Shown here piece by piece: positions 9,395-18,699 of a stretch of DNA of 64,000 bases (position 1 is its first letter; each line of letters starts with the position of its first letter). A program made the position numbers and the translations under genes. The notes beneath the pieces were generated by a model. The model was given only the letters and a program-made list of their open reading frames with translations, had not been told where the DNA came from and made no database searches. Origin of the DNA: Caldithrix sp. (GTDB lineage: Bacteria > Zhuqueibacterota > Zhuqueibacteria > Thermofontimicrobiales > Sulfurfontimicrobiaceae); assembly GCA_020722815.1 (NCBI GenBank), contig DYKB01000010.1, forward strand, positions 55,840 to 119,839. Direction: 5' to 3'.

Positions 9395-10198
9395 CTAAGT
9401 CGAGGAAGCATGCATTTTCAAAGCTTTTTTAAAACCCTTTTGAATTCCCTGCAGCACAAGATGCGCATAAACCCCCGCGCCAAAGCCATTGTCGATATTC
9501 ACAACCGCAACTCCCGTCGCGCAGGAATTTAACATGGTCAGTAGCGGTGCTAATCCCTGAAAACTGGCGCCATATCCCACACTGGTGGGAACACCTATGA
9601 CGGGACAGGCAACCAGACCGGCGGCAACACTTGTTAACGCGCCCTCCATACCGGCGACACTGATGACAATATCGGCTTCAAAAAGCCGTTGCATTTCAGC
9701 CAATACCCGATGAATCCCGGCTACGCCCACATCAAACGCACGCTCAACGCGATTTCCCAAAAATTCAAGTGTCTGTGCAGCTTCTTCAGCAACGGGTAAA
9801 TCAGATGTGCCGCCAGATAGCACCATTGCATACGGGACTGATTTATCAAAAGGATTCTGTTGCTCTTTTTGTAATTTTAACAGACGTGATACCGGATCAT
9901 AAACCGCTTCAGGAATTTTTTGAGAAATCGCCTGCGCCATCTCTTCCGGAACACGCGTCGCCAGTACGCGATCATGATATTTCCAGAGCTTTTCCAATAT
10001 GGTAATCGCCTGCGGTATCGTTTTCCCCTGGCAAAAAACAACCTCCGGCAAACCCTGTCGGAGAGCCCGGTGCATATCCAGACGGGCATCCAGAACATCT
10101 TCGTACGGAAGAATCCGAAGCCGTTCTATGGCTTCATCTAACTGAATTTTCCCATTTTTGACATCCAGCAGGAGTTTTTTTAGTTTTTCTTGATCCAT
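9395..10198 (-). CDS. larB: LarB, nickel-pincer nucleotide cofactor biosynthesis
   Basis: 267 residues, full length for the family. The N-terminal helical part (FARLDMHRALRQGLPEVVFC-like segment, written here as DARLDMHRALRQG) and the AIR-carboxylase-like C-terminal domain (VLSGGTSDLPVAEEAA, SVAGMEGALTSVAAGL, PVIGVPTSVGYG) are diagnostic. LarB carboxylates and hydrolyses nicotinic acid adenine dinucleotide in the first step towards the nickel-pincer cofactor of lactate racemase and related isomerases. No larC or larE is visible within the window, so the partner genes must be elsewhere or absent. No good ribosome site lies close to the ATG (GGAG is 13 bases away), so the start is less certain than the identity. 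Confidence 0.9.
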   Translation of the reverse strand: MDQEKLKKLLLDVKNGKIQLDEAIERLRILPYEDVLDARLDMHRALRQGLPEVVFCQGKTIPQAITILEKLWKYHDRVLATRVPEEMAQAISQKIPEAVYDPVSRLLKLQKEQQNPFDKSVPYAMVLSGGTSDLPVAEEAAQTLEFLGNRVERAFDVGVAGIHRVLAEMQRLFEADIVISVAGMEGALTSVAAGLVACPVIGVPTSVGYGASFQGLAPLLTMLNSCATGVAVVNIDNGFGAGVYAHLVLQGIQKGFKKALKMHASST

Positions 10199-10445
10199 TT
10201 AATTTTATAAACTCCAAATCATGGAAATACCAATCGCTATACGCAATTTGCCACCATACACTTTTTAACTATGCAAAATCTGACCCCGCACCTGAACTTT
10301 CTCCCCCTTTGACAAGCTCAGGTAACAGGGGAGAGAAAATCGCTTTGCCCTCGCCATTTGGGCGGATTATATCCCACATCCTTTGCTGAACACAGGAGAA
10401 ACAGGCCGAAAAAGCAATACACCCCGACTATAAAACAATTTCCTT

Positions 10446-12161
10446 CTATTCTTCGTGCGATATATACAAATATCGTTTCACTTTATTAGTTGGTGTCTTT
10501 TCAAAGGGCTCCGGATATTCGATTAACTTGCTAATTCTGGAAAATTCTGGTAATTGTTCATTGATTTCTTTCCGAACTTTTTCCAGGATTTCCTCAATTG
10601 CTTTTTTGGACTCAGTTTCATTCAGTTTATCGCGTTGACATGCCTGATCCAGATAATCATAATCAGGATATGCTTTGGCAACGAGTTTCCCCTTGCTTGA
10701 ATAAACCACAACCTCCTGAATATAGGGACTTTGCAATATCTGCTGTTCAATGATTTCAGGGTAGATATTTTCACCCGAAGGACCAACGATGACATTTTTC
10801 GACCGGCCTTTGATAAAAAGATAGCCATCGTTATCAAAATAGCCCAAATCACCAGTTTTCAACCATTCCTCATCCAGAAAAGCCTGTTTAGTGACATCCG
10901 GATTTTTATAATAACCCTGCATGACGATGGGACCTTTGATAACGATTTCACCAATTTTCGTAATGGGGTCCGGTTCATGAATTTTCATTTCAATACCCGG
11001 GATTGGCTGCCCACAGGAGCCGACACGAACTTTTCCAAATGGATTGATGGTCATAATCGGGGAAGTTTCCGTCATGCCATAGCCGGTGGAATAGCTAATT
11101 TTCGCATCGCGTAAGAAGATTTCCACATCTTCATTTAAAGCAGCCCCACCAAACATAAAGAAACGCAGGCAACCGCCAAGCGATTTTATCAATTTTTTTC
11201 CGGCGACTTTATTCAAGAGTTTCCGGAATGTGGACATCTGGTATAACCGATTTGTAATCTTTTTGCTCTGAATTTGCGGAAGAATTTTTTTGCGATAAAT
11301 TTTATCCATAACCAGTGGAACGGTTAAAACTCCTGTTGGCTTTGCCTGCTCCATAGAGGTCAACAGTTTTTGCGGTGTTGGTAGTCCTTCCATATAGAAA
11401 ATACTCACGCCGGCCGCCAATGGACAGAGCATGCCACCAGTCGCTTCAAAAGTATGAGAAAGCGGGAGAAGTGACAAAAAGCGATCGGCAGATGTCAATG
11501 GAAACTTTTCGATACTATAAACCACATCAATTGTGATATTTTTATGGGTCAGCATAACACCTTTCGAATGGCCAGTAGTGCCCGAAGTATAAATGATGGC
11601 GGCCAGATCCTCAGGTTCTGGTTCCGGAAAGACCTCTAAAATTTCAGTGGCCGTCGGTACTTTTCCGAGCTTTGTCTCCAGTTCCTGAACTGTTTTTTCA
11701 AACTGATTTTTTGGAACAGGCTGCAGTTCTTCAATTGAAAAATCCTCCAGGGAATAAATGGAGTGCAAATTTGAACCTTCCATACTTTCAATTTTTGAGC
11801 GCTGCTTTTGCGCCACGAACAGGATAACCGATTCTGAATTCCGAATAATATGACGCACATCAGCATCCGGAAATAAGGGCAATATTGGAACCGCAACCGC
11901 ACCAATAAAAACGGTCGCGAGATAGGCTATCACCCATTCGGGACTATTGGTGCCCAGAATAGCCACCTTATCCCCCTTTTGAATTCCTCGCGATAATAAG
12001 TTTGCAGCGAGTTTGGTAACCTCATTTTCAAGTTCCGCATAGGTTCGCGGCTTTTCGTTCACAAAGGCAATCGCCGGCAAGGCACCAAATTTTTTAAAAC
12101 TCCGTTGAATTAGTGTCCGCAAAGTATATTTATCAATTTCGATGATCATAAAATTCCCCAT
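10446..12161 (-). CDS. Long-chain fatty acid-CoA ligase (AMP-dependent synthetase)
   Basis: 571 residues with the adenylate-forming core motifs: A3 P-loop IIYTSGTTGHSKGVMLTH, A5 GYGMTETSP, A7 KTGDLGYFDNDGYL with A8 KGRSKNVIV, and the catalytic A10 lysine in TPTNKVKRYLY near the C-terminus. It would activate a fatty acid to acyl-AMP and then acyl-CoA at the cytoplasmic face of the membrane. The size and motifs match FadD15/long-chain ligases. The second ATG at 12149 sits behind GGGGA at good spacing and could be the true start. Single gene, flanked by unrelated neighbours. Confidence 0.88.
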   Translation of the reverse strand: MGNFMIIEIDKYTLRTLIQRSFKKFGALPAIAFVNEKPRTYAELENEVTKLAANLLSRGIQKGDKVAILGTNSPEWVIAYLATVFIGAVAVPILPLFPDADVRHIIRNSESVILFVAQKQRSKIESMEGSNLHSIYSLEDFSIEELQPVPKNQFEKTVQELETKLGKVPTATEILEVFPEPEPEDLAAIIYTSGTTGHSKGVMLTHKNITIDVVYSIEKFPLTSADRFLSLLPLSHTFEATGGMLCPLAAGVSIFYMEGLPTPQKLLTSMEQAKPTGVLTVPLVMDKIYRKKILPQIQSKKITNRLYQMSTFRKLLNKVAGKKLIKSLGGCLRFFMFGGAALNEDVEIFLRDAKISYSTGYGMTETSPIMTINPFGKVRVGSCGQPIPGIEMKIHEPDPITKIGEIVIKGPIVMQGYYKNPDVTKQAFLDEEWLKTGDLGYFDNDGYLFIKGRSKNVIVGPSGENIYPEIIEQQILQSPYIQEVVVYSSKGKLVAKAYPDYDYLDQACQRDKLNETESKKAIEEILEKVRKEINEQLPEFSRISKLIEYPEPFEKTPTNKVKRYLYISHEE

Positions 12162-12578
12162 AAATAATGAAATTATGAAAGTGGTTTAATATACCCAATT
12201 TTACAAATTTTTATTATTGGAAGCAACAAAAATTATAACAAAAATGAAAGATTTTGGAGCTGGGGTTACGATACGGAAATGATTATCGGTTTTTTATAAC
12301 TGATGAAGGCGTAATACGTAATAAAAAATTTTATTGAATTCAATGGTCAATTCGCAACTTAAGAAAGGTCTGTTATAAAATACAAATGGGGTATAATTAC
12401 GTCATTCTGTTTGCAATTATACCCCACAATAATCAGCAAAAGCGTTGAAAATTTTAATCGAGTTGATTTAAATCGTAACTTTCGCCAGAGCCATAAGAAA
12501 CCCAATCTGGACACGATTTTCCTCCTGAGAAAATAAGTTCATCGTAATTTCCGAAATTAAGCTGCTAAACTAAATTTA
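12162..12578. other. Intergenic, no gene recognised
   Basis: 417 AT-rich bases. A short GCGTAATACGTAAT word at ~12308-12322 belongs to the CGTAAT/CGTGAT word family seen more densely at 25880-26040 and 36131-36240. No coding sequence or clear terminator was seen. Confidence 0.5.
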
Positions 12579-13070
12579 CTAATTCAGTGAAATATGAAGT
12601 AATGTTCCCGGAACAATCATGTGCCCAGGCTCGAGTTGATTTTCCTGTCTTACCAGTTCCTCAGATACGTTAAAACGGGCGCAAATTTCTGTCAAATTTT
12701 CACCCTCCCGGACGAAATATGTATCTAACAGTAAATTTCCATTCCAATGAGAAGTCCGTTCCAGTCGATTCACGTCAACCGTCATCAAACTCGGTTGCAT
12801 CACAGTAACAGGCGTATTGTTCATCGAATTTGGTATCAGTTTTGGCATTTCAGTCGGGGCATACAAATCATGGACTGGCTGACGCGCGACAAAATATATC
12901 AACGCCATCAACACAAAGCTCAGGATGAAGCCAATAAAAATGGCCATCAAAAACATTTTAAACATTTTGGCAATAAGATCAGTTATCATAAATTGGGCCT
13001 CCCTATAAAATGCATTTTTAATTGGAGCAAAAGCGCCATTCGGGGAAAATAATTGATTTAGAAAACTCAT
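12579..13070 (-). CDS. Membrane-anchored LysM-domain protein
   Basis: 163 residues. A single strong membrane helix (MFLMAIFIGFILSFVLMALI, about residues 39-58) is followed by a short linker and a C-terminal LysM domain (~115-160: VREGENLTEICARFNVSEELV ... PGTLLHISLN) of the peptidoglycan-binding type. The topology suggests a small cytoplasmic N-terminus and a periplasmic LysM domain touching the cell wall. The start is secure: AAAGGAGGTGA lies just upstream of the ATG. No catalytic domain is present, so it may be a scaffold or wall sensor. Function is otherwise unknown. Confidence 0.75.
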   Translation of the reverse strand: MSFLNQLFSPNGAFAPIKNAFYREAQFMITDLIAKMFKMFLMAIFIGFILSFVLMALIYFVARQPVHDLYAPTEMPKLIPNSMNNTPVTVMQPSLMTVDVNRLERTSHWNGNLLLDTYFVREGENLTEICARFNVSEELVRQENQLEPGHMIVPGTLLHISLN

Positions 13071-13867
13071 TAAATCACCTCCTTTATTTGAGAATTAACT
13101 CAATTTATTTACTTTTCACGCTACCTGATATCAAATTCCGTACCAAATTAAATTTCTGTAATTTCTCAAGAATAATAACGATTGTGATTACAGAAAAGTT
13201 ATGAGAATGGTACATAAACAAATAAAATAAAGCGAAAATCTATATACTTAATCAAAATTCAACTTTTATGCAAACTATATTTCAATTATAAATTTTTTTA
13301 AATAATAGACCATTTATGTTGTCCATATTTTAATTCATTACTTGGTGACTTATTTATGATTCATCAGAAAGGAAATTTGCTATTGAATCGGTGAATTTAC
13401 CCGAAAAGTCATTTATTGAGTGAATTTTACCCCACCAGACGATGATATACCTCATTTAACAATCACAATTGAGTACCGGACCTTTCCAAAATCTTTCGGC
13501 GTGTTCCGATCTGGTACAATGATTCATGATAATTGTCAAAAATTTATAAAAAGACAGGATCGATAACTTTACTACTTTTTAATTACAGACGGTGAAATTG
13601 AAATATCCGACAACTTGCGTAATAAATCCATATCTACTTCGCCTGAAATGAAAATTTATCCCAAAATTTGTGACTTCTCGTAAGGTCAATTATTTCTTTA
13701 TATTATTTTTATCTGATTCATTTTATCCGATTATGCTCAAAAAACTGGCATTAAGCTTGCTTTATTATCAAAATTCTATTTTTTTTGAGCGATATTTCCT
13801 TTTTTTGATTCGCTGGGGATTCACCTGGATAGCAATACCTTTCAAAATTATCGATAAAGGACGTTGG
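13071..13867. other. Long AT-rich divergent intergenic region
   Basis: About 800 bases between two divergently transcribed cell-envelope genes. It is strongly AT-rich and contains no reading frame with recognisable content. An open frame continues upstream of the following gene from a GTG at 13670, but that extension has no ribosome site and lacks signal-peptide character, so it is treated as non-coding. Promoters for both genes presumably lie here; no convincing -35/-10 pair was singled out. Confidence 0.5.
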
Positions 13868-16009
13868 ATGAGTGTTCAAACACAGAATACTTTATTGGGA
13901 ATTTTTTTGCTGGTTCTCTTTGTAATTGAACCAAATGGAATGGCACAAAACGCGCATTCTGATGATCTCAATTTATCGCGTATCCATATGCAACAGCCGA
14001 CAATGCATTTGAATCATCCGCTTTTACCGGATCAGAGCGCTAATGAACGCCAAAATTCATCAAAATTGCCTGTATCTTACGCAGTTCAACCGGGAAATTC
14101 AGACCTGGATTCCAAACGGTCAGTGGCACCCAATGGCGCTTTAGCTGTTAAAAATTTTTTTTTAAAATGGGGAAAATCTTCCAATAAAAAACAGCGGAAG
14201 AAAAATTATTATCTTGTCATCGATCTGGATAGTACCAAAATTGCCCGGTTTATTCAAAAGCATGCCGGAAAACGGGACACCAATTGGCAAAATTTACCCC
14301 AAAATAAATTTTGGTGTCAAAAATTTCTCCAGGCTGACTCTTTCCTCGTTCCAGTAAATATCGGCGGCCATTTTTACTGGACAGTATTTGAATATAAAAA
14401 CGATCGAAAACTAAGGTGTATCAGAAAAAAAACACTTCAAATTGCCAATTATACACTTTCCGGTGCAAATCTGGAGATTAAGGCTTTTGCCTTTGAATAT
14501 AGTCCATTGCTAACCCGTGATGATTATCATGGTGAATTAAAAGTGGAAGTCAAAAATTCAGGGAATCAACCCGCGGAAAATGCGTGGTTGACACTTAGGG
14601 ATTCGGTTTTAACGCCCTTTAAAATTGATGAGGCAATGAATTCCAGAGAATCAAACGCTATGAAAATATTGGCGCGCAAACAAATTCCGCTGATTAAAGC
14701 GGGTGAGACACGTCTCGTTACCTTCCCCTGGCGGACCTCCTTTATCGGTAAACATAAAATTGAGATTCAGGCCAGTGATCGAAGCGAACAGGTTGTATAT
14801 TCACAACAAAGCCAAATATTTTTAACGATTCCCAAAGGTACAGTTACGACCGACGAAAATCCCGTTGCATTAAAAATAATCCAGGTATCCATTGAAATAC
14901 CAATCATCACTGAAATTTCATTCGATGCGAATAGTTGTGTTGTCAGACCTGAATATTTACATAAAGAATTCTTCGCACCATCACTTTTAGTGCTTGCAAA
15001 TCGTTTAAAACAACACCCTGAAGCCATTATTTTATTGCGGGGATATTCTGATGTAAATTCAGATATCTGGAATGCGAAATTGGCGGACAATCGCGCGCTG
15101 GCAATAAGAGATTCACTTGTCAATCTTGGCGTAAAGCCGGAGCAGATCAACATCCAACGAGGTCACATTCTGCCCCGCATTGACTATCAAACCACATCAG
15201 AAGAATCTCAATGGATTTTGGAGGAACGCCGCCATGTTCAGATAGTGATCAAACCGGCTGATCAGCCCAAATTATTAAATCCAATTCAATATATCGATTT
15301 TGAAGTGACTCCCCTTCCGGTTCGTTTTGAATCGCCGATAAAAACATCCATTCCATTAAAAAAAGGATTTTTGCAACTCAATTGTCACAAATTGAAGGAC
15401 GAAATTGATTTTTCCGATCAAATATCATCACAAAAAATACCCCTCTGGACGCCGATTAAAGTATTGGCCGATACCGGCTGGCTTGAGAACGAAATTTCAT
15501 ATTTTTCAACCATAACGGATAGCCTGGGAAGAATTTTTAAAACAAAAAATCAGGTGATTCACCTCAAAAAGTTAATATTGAATAAAGAACATCGAATGGT
15601 GCTGCCGCTAAAATTTGCACAAAGTCATCTGCGTTTCGAATCATATTGGGCGCGAATTTTCGATCAAATCACCAATTTATTTGCCGATCCCGAAAAAAAA
15701 CTCTGTTTCACCGGCCATGCTTGTGCCATTGGTTCGGAAGTTTCCAATTATCAGCTCTCTCAAAAGCGGGCCGAACGATTTCATGCCGGTTTGCTGGAAT
15801 TTATTCGTAAAAAACATCCCGAATATTACGGTCTCATCAAGGAGCGAATGATTCCAGCACGGGGATTTGGCGAATCCAGGCCATTGATGATTTCGCGATT
15901 AAATGGCGAACAAATATTAATTGGGGACAATTTCCACGCCCTGGGCCGACGCTTGAATCGAAGGATTGAAGTCATTTTTAGCCAGGAAGAAAAATTGAGC
16001 AATTTTTGA
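13868..16009 (+). CDS. Secreted protein with two OmpA-like domains
   Basis: 713 residues from the chosen ATG, preceded by AAAGGA and followed by a clear signal peptide (TLLGIFLLVLFVIEPNGMAQ). The middle has an extracellular-repeat-like segment (LEIKAFAFEYSPLL ... VEVKNSGNQPAENAWLTL). Two OmpA/MotB-like peptidoglycan-binding domains follow: the first around ITEISFDANS to LLRGYSDVNSDIWNAKLADN (~345-435), the second at the C-terminus (FRFESYW-like start, CFTGHACAIGSEVSNYQLSQ, ERMIPARGFGESRPL, LNRRIEVIFS). Tandem, separated OmpA domains with a large intervening region are unusual; most family members have one. A periplasmic or outer-membrane structural role attached to peptidoglycan is likely. 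Confidence 0.72.
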   Translation: MSVQTQNTLLGIFLLVLFVIEPNGMAQNAHSDDLNLSRIHMQQPTMHLNHPLLPDQSANERQNSSKLPVSYAVQPGNSDLDSKRSVAPNGALAVKNFFLKWGKSSNKKQRKKNYYLVIDLDSTKIARFIQKHAGKRDTNWQNLPQNKFWCQKFLQADSFLVPVNIGGHFYWTVFEYKNDRKLRCIRKKTLQIANYTLSGANLEIKAFAFEYSPLLTRDDYHGELKVEVKNSGNQPAENAWLTLRDSVLTPFKIDEAMNSRESNAMKILARKQIPLIKAGETRLVTFPWRTSFIGKHKIEIQASDRSEQVVYSQQSQIFLTIPKGTVTTDENPVALKIIQVSIEIPIITEISFDANSCVVRPEYLHKEFFAPSLLVLANRLKQHPEAIILLRGYSDVNSDIWNAKLADNRALAIRDSLVNLGVKPEQINIQRGHILPRIDYQTTSEESQWILEERRHVQIVIKPADQPKLLNPIQYIDFEVTPLPVRFESPIKTSIPLKKGFLQLNCHKLKDEIDFSDQISSQKIPLWTPIKVLADTGWLENEISYFSTITDSLGRIFKTKNQVIHLKKLILNKEHRMVLPLKFAQSHLRFESYWARIFDQITNLFADPEKKLCFTGHACAIGSEVSNYQLSQKRAERFHAGLLEFIRKKHPEYYGLIKERMIPARGFGESRPLMISRLNGEQILIGDNFHALGRRLNRRIEVIFSQEEKLSNF

Positions 16010-16079
16010 ATAAAATGAGCCAAAATTGAATTGCCAGAAGCTCTGGAGGCTTTGTGTGGACAAAAAATTGGCCAACAAT

Positions 16080-16171
16080 AACCTTGCGAAGGTTCGTCAC
16101 AATTCAATATTTAGATTATCAGTTAAATTCAACATATCTAGTCTTGCCTGTTCAAAAACCTTCACAAGGTT
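16080..16171. repeat. Pair of short REP-like hairpins
   Basis: AACCTTgcgAAGGTT (16080-16094) and AACCTTcacAAGGTT (16157-16171) each form a 6-bp stem with a 3-base loop, with different loop bases. They sit between convergent genes (stops at 16009 and 16223). Neither is followed by a T-run, so they look more like repetitive extragenic palindromes than intrinsic terminators. Confidence 0.5.
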
Positions 16172-16222
16172 AGTCCTCGGACAGACACTGAAGCGCGTGG
16201 CAATTCAAAATTTTTAATACAC

Positions 16223-17227
16223 TTATCTAAACTGATTCACAAACGTCAAAAAGCGTTTCGCGGTCCAGTCCAGATTTTCAATGGAACCGCCGCCTTCCAG
16301 CACCTCGCACATTTCGTAGGCGATATAGCCCTGATAGCCAATCTCTTTCAGCGTTTTCAGGAAGGTTTGATAGTCGACAATTCCCGTTCCCACTGGTACC
16401 GCCCGAATAACAGCATCTTCGGGGAGATAATTGGTGATTTTATGTTCGTAGCTAAAGCGTGGAAATTTCACATAATCCGCCACGGTGGTATGAATGATAT
16501 ACGGCTTCATTCGCCAGATCGATTTCCGAATCTCCTCGCTGCTCAATCCCTCTAAAGTGGGCGACCAGGCGTCCCAGGCGGCTTTGACATTGGGGAGATT
16601 CACCTCATTCAGCAGCCAGAACATTTCATCATGGTGCAGCGCGATATCGTGATGGTTTTGAACGGCCAGCGTCACCCCATATTGCGCGGCGACTTTACCC
16701 GCCATTTTCAACCCTTCCACTACCTGAGCGTACTGCTGATCATAAGGCACCCCGTCCCGAACATAGCCGGTAAATACCCGTACCATCGGCGTCCCCAGAT
16801 CCCTGGCTAATTTGGCCACTTCCGTCATATAAATCGCCTGAATTTCCGTCATGGGAATACCCGGCTTCTCCATTCCCGCGGTAAAATCGGTATAACCCGC
16901 CAGCGCCACCAGTTCCAGTCCAAGTTCTTTGATACGCGCTTTCAATTTCTTTCGTGCGGCTTCGTCATAATCGAATGGTGAAACATGCGGCCGTTTGGCA
17001 ACGAGCATCACCCCCTCAAAGCCCAGCTCTTTGGCTTTGACGAGAAATTCATCCACTGACAACCGCGCATGTCCCCGCCAGACACCGGCGTAACTGATGG
17101 AATGCAAACAGGTTTTCATTTTAAAATCTGCCGGATTGCCGGTCGGTGTCGTTTGAGCAAAAAGTATTTGGCTCAACAAAAACAAAATAATGACAAACAG
17201 GCTGCTTGTTTTGAATTTCATATTCAT
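16223..17227 (-). CDS. Secreted sugar phosphate isomerase/epimerase-like TIM-barrel protein
   Basis: 334 residues from the ATG behind AAGGAG (seven bases); upstream in-frame sequence to 17359 has no ribosome site. Signal peptide: KTSSLFVIILFLLSQILFAQ. The rest is a xylose-isomerase-like AP-endonuclease-2 fold: ELGFEGVMLVAKRP, VALAGYTDF, GTPMVRVFTGYVRDG, VTLAVQNHHDIALHHDE, VKAAWDAWSPTLEGL, YIAYEMCEVLEGGGSIENL. Conserved Glu/His/Asp residues typical of metal binding are present (QNHHDI, AAWDAW, YEMCE). Secreted members of this superfamily are common in polysaccharide-degrading bacteria, with mostly unknown substrates. Confidence 0.8.
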   Translation of the reverse strand: MNMKFKTSSLFVIILFLLSQILFAQTTPTGNPADFKMKTCLHSISYAGVWRGHARLSVDEFLVKAKELGFEGVMLVAKRPHVSPFDYDEAARKKLKARIKELGLELVALAGYTDFTAGMEKPGIPMTEIQAIYMTEVAKLARDLGTPMVRVFTGYVRDGVPYDQQYAQVVEGLKMAGKVAAQYGVTLAVQNHHDIALHHDEMFWLLNEVNLPNVKAAWDAWSPTLEGLSSEEIRKSIWRMKPYIIHTTVADYVKFPRFSYEHKITNYLPEDAVIRAVPVGTGIVDYQTFLKTLKEIGYQGYIAYEMCEVLEGGGSIENLDWTAKRFLTFVNQFR

Positions 17228-17458
17228 TGCAAATCTCCTTTTGTTAGATGAAAGATGTTTTTGGGTTCTGAGTTCCGGGTTCACGGTTAATGCTTTAAAA
17301 TACAGGGCAATATTGTTAGAACTGGTTTTCAAACCTTTGAACCTTAAACGGTGAACCATGAACCCCTGATATATTCGTAAATTTTATGTTATTTTTCAAG
17401 GGAAATTTTTGGGGAGGTTTTAGCCGGCGGGATCGCAAAACAATATACATTCGTCTTT

Positions 17459-17600
17459 AATCATTTCACCCAGCGGGAGGTTTATAAAGTTGCAGCAAAA
17501 CACTCATCAGGCATAAACCTCCCGCATGGTACTTTTTATTCTAAAATAGAAGTCAAAATGATTAGCATCAAAATTATTAAAACAGACGTAATTTCAAAAC
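17459..17600. repeat. Left flank copy of a dispersed ~140-bp repeat
   Basis: The segment starts TCATTTCACCCAGCGGGAGG, contains the inverted words CGGGAGGTTTA / TAAACCTCCCG, and ends with AGTCAAAATGATTAG ... CAAAATTATTAAAACA. A diverged copy in the same orientation lies at 18363-18500, so two related elements flank the 201-bp tandem array. The AGTCAAAAT ... ATTATTAAAACA part recurs in the tandem repeat at 56727-57086. Confidence 0.7.
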
Positions 17601-17609
17601 ATTCGTAAC

Positions 17610-18190
17610 CAACCCAATCCCGCAAACCTTATTGACCTTCATAACCAATCCAATCCCGCCCCGGCAGAACCTTATTGCCTTATTTTGTGTAAGATGCCAA
17701 TAAGGCAATAAGGTTGATGCTGGTGGGGAGATCGGGGGTTACTAAGGTGAATAAGGTTTTTATCAACTGGCAGACAAATCATCCAAACCGGATTAACCGT
17801 AGTAACCAGTCAAATCAAATCCCGCAAACCTTATTGACCTTCATAACCAATCAAATCCCGCCCCGGCAGAACCTTATTGCCTTATTTTGTGTAAGATGCC
17901 AATAAGGCAATAAGGTTGATGCTGGTGGGGAGATCGGGGGTTACTAAGGTGAATAAGGTTTTTATCAACTGGCAGACAAATCATCCAAACCGGATTAACC
18001 GTAGTAACCAGTCAATCAAATCCGACAAACCTTATTGACCTTCATAACCAATCAAATCCCGCCCCGGCAGTAACCTTATTGCCGTATTTTGTGAAAGATG
18101 CCAATAAGGCAATAAGATTGATGCTGGTGGAGAGATCGGGGGTTACTAAGGTGAATAAGGTTTTTATCAACTGGCAGACAAATCATACAA
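17610..18190. repeat. Three tandem ~201-bp repeats with a 17-bp perfect inverted repeat
   Basis: CAAACCTTATTGACCTTCAT begins copies at 17623, 17825 and 18026 (periods 202 and 201). Each copy carries AACCTTATTGCCTTATT and, 14 bases later, its exact reverse complement AATAAGGCAATAAGGTT; the third copy has drifted (CCGTATT, AAGATT). An outer, imperfect pair (ACCTTATTGACCTTCATAACC / GGTTACTAAGGTGAATAAGG) encloses it. Related words recur at ~62500-62625. Unit length and lack of unique spacers exclude CRISPR. No credible gene lies inside. Confidence 0.85.
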
Positions 18191-18362
18191 ATGCACACTT
18201 TTTTCAATTGCCACAGATTACACCACGCGTCAAGCCCGTCCGTTAGCTAACAGATTATCGGGCATCCATTAGTTTTAGAAAAATGAATTCCCGCCAAAAA
18301 CATGCGGGAATAACTGAGTTCTGTAATGGGGCTTTCTGAATCCTCAATCAGTATTTTGAAAT

Positions 18363-18500
18363 TAAATCATTTCACCCTGCGGAAGGTTTATAAAGTTAAA
18401 CTCATTAATAAAATCGAACCTCCCGCAGGGTACTTGTTGTTCTAAAAATAGAAGTCAAAATTATTAAAACAAACAAGTTAATCATCTTGTCACCGAAATG
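18363..18500. repeat. Right flank copy of the dispersed ~140-bp repeat
   Basis: TCATTTCACCCTGCGGAAGG at the start and CGAACCTCCCGCAGGG further on mirror the left copy at 17459-17600, then AGAAGTCAAAATTATTAAAA and AAGTTAATCATCTTGTC follow. The latter words also occur twice at 56780-57030. Together with the left copy it brackets the tandem array, which suggests insertion of one repeat type inside another or joint amplification. Confidence 0.65.
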
Positions 18501-18699
18501 AGCGGCCACCGAAAAAAACGAATCATTTTCAGTTTTTCGACACATGACGTTTTTTTATGTGCAGACCTCTTTATTCTGTGGCCAATAATTTTTATCCCAA
18601 ATCTGATTACTTTTTTCTTGAATGCCCCGGGAATATATGCTATATTTGTGAAATAATAATTCGTTTTTTCAGAATGCATATAAAACAGGAATATGATTT

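Noticed and set aside
13670-13867. N-terminal extension of the double-OmpA protein
   Set aside because: The downstream ATG has AAAGGA and a signal peptide directly after it; the extension has neither.
17600-18190. Possible CRISPR array
   Set aside because: The units are ~201 bp, repeated in full without unique spacers, and no cas genes lie nearby.
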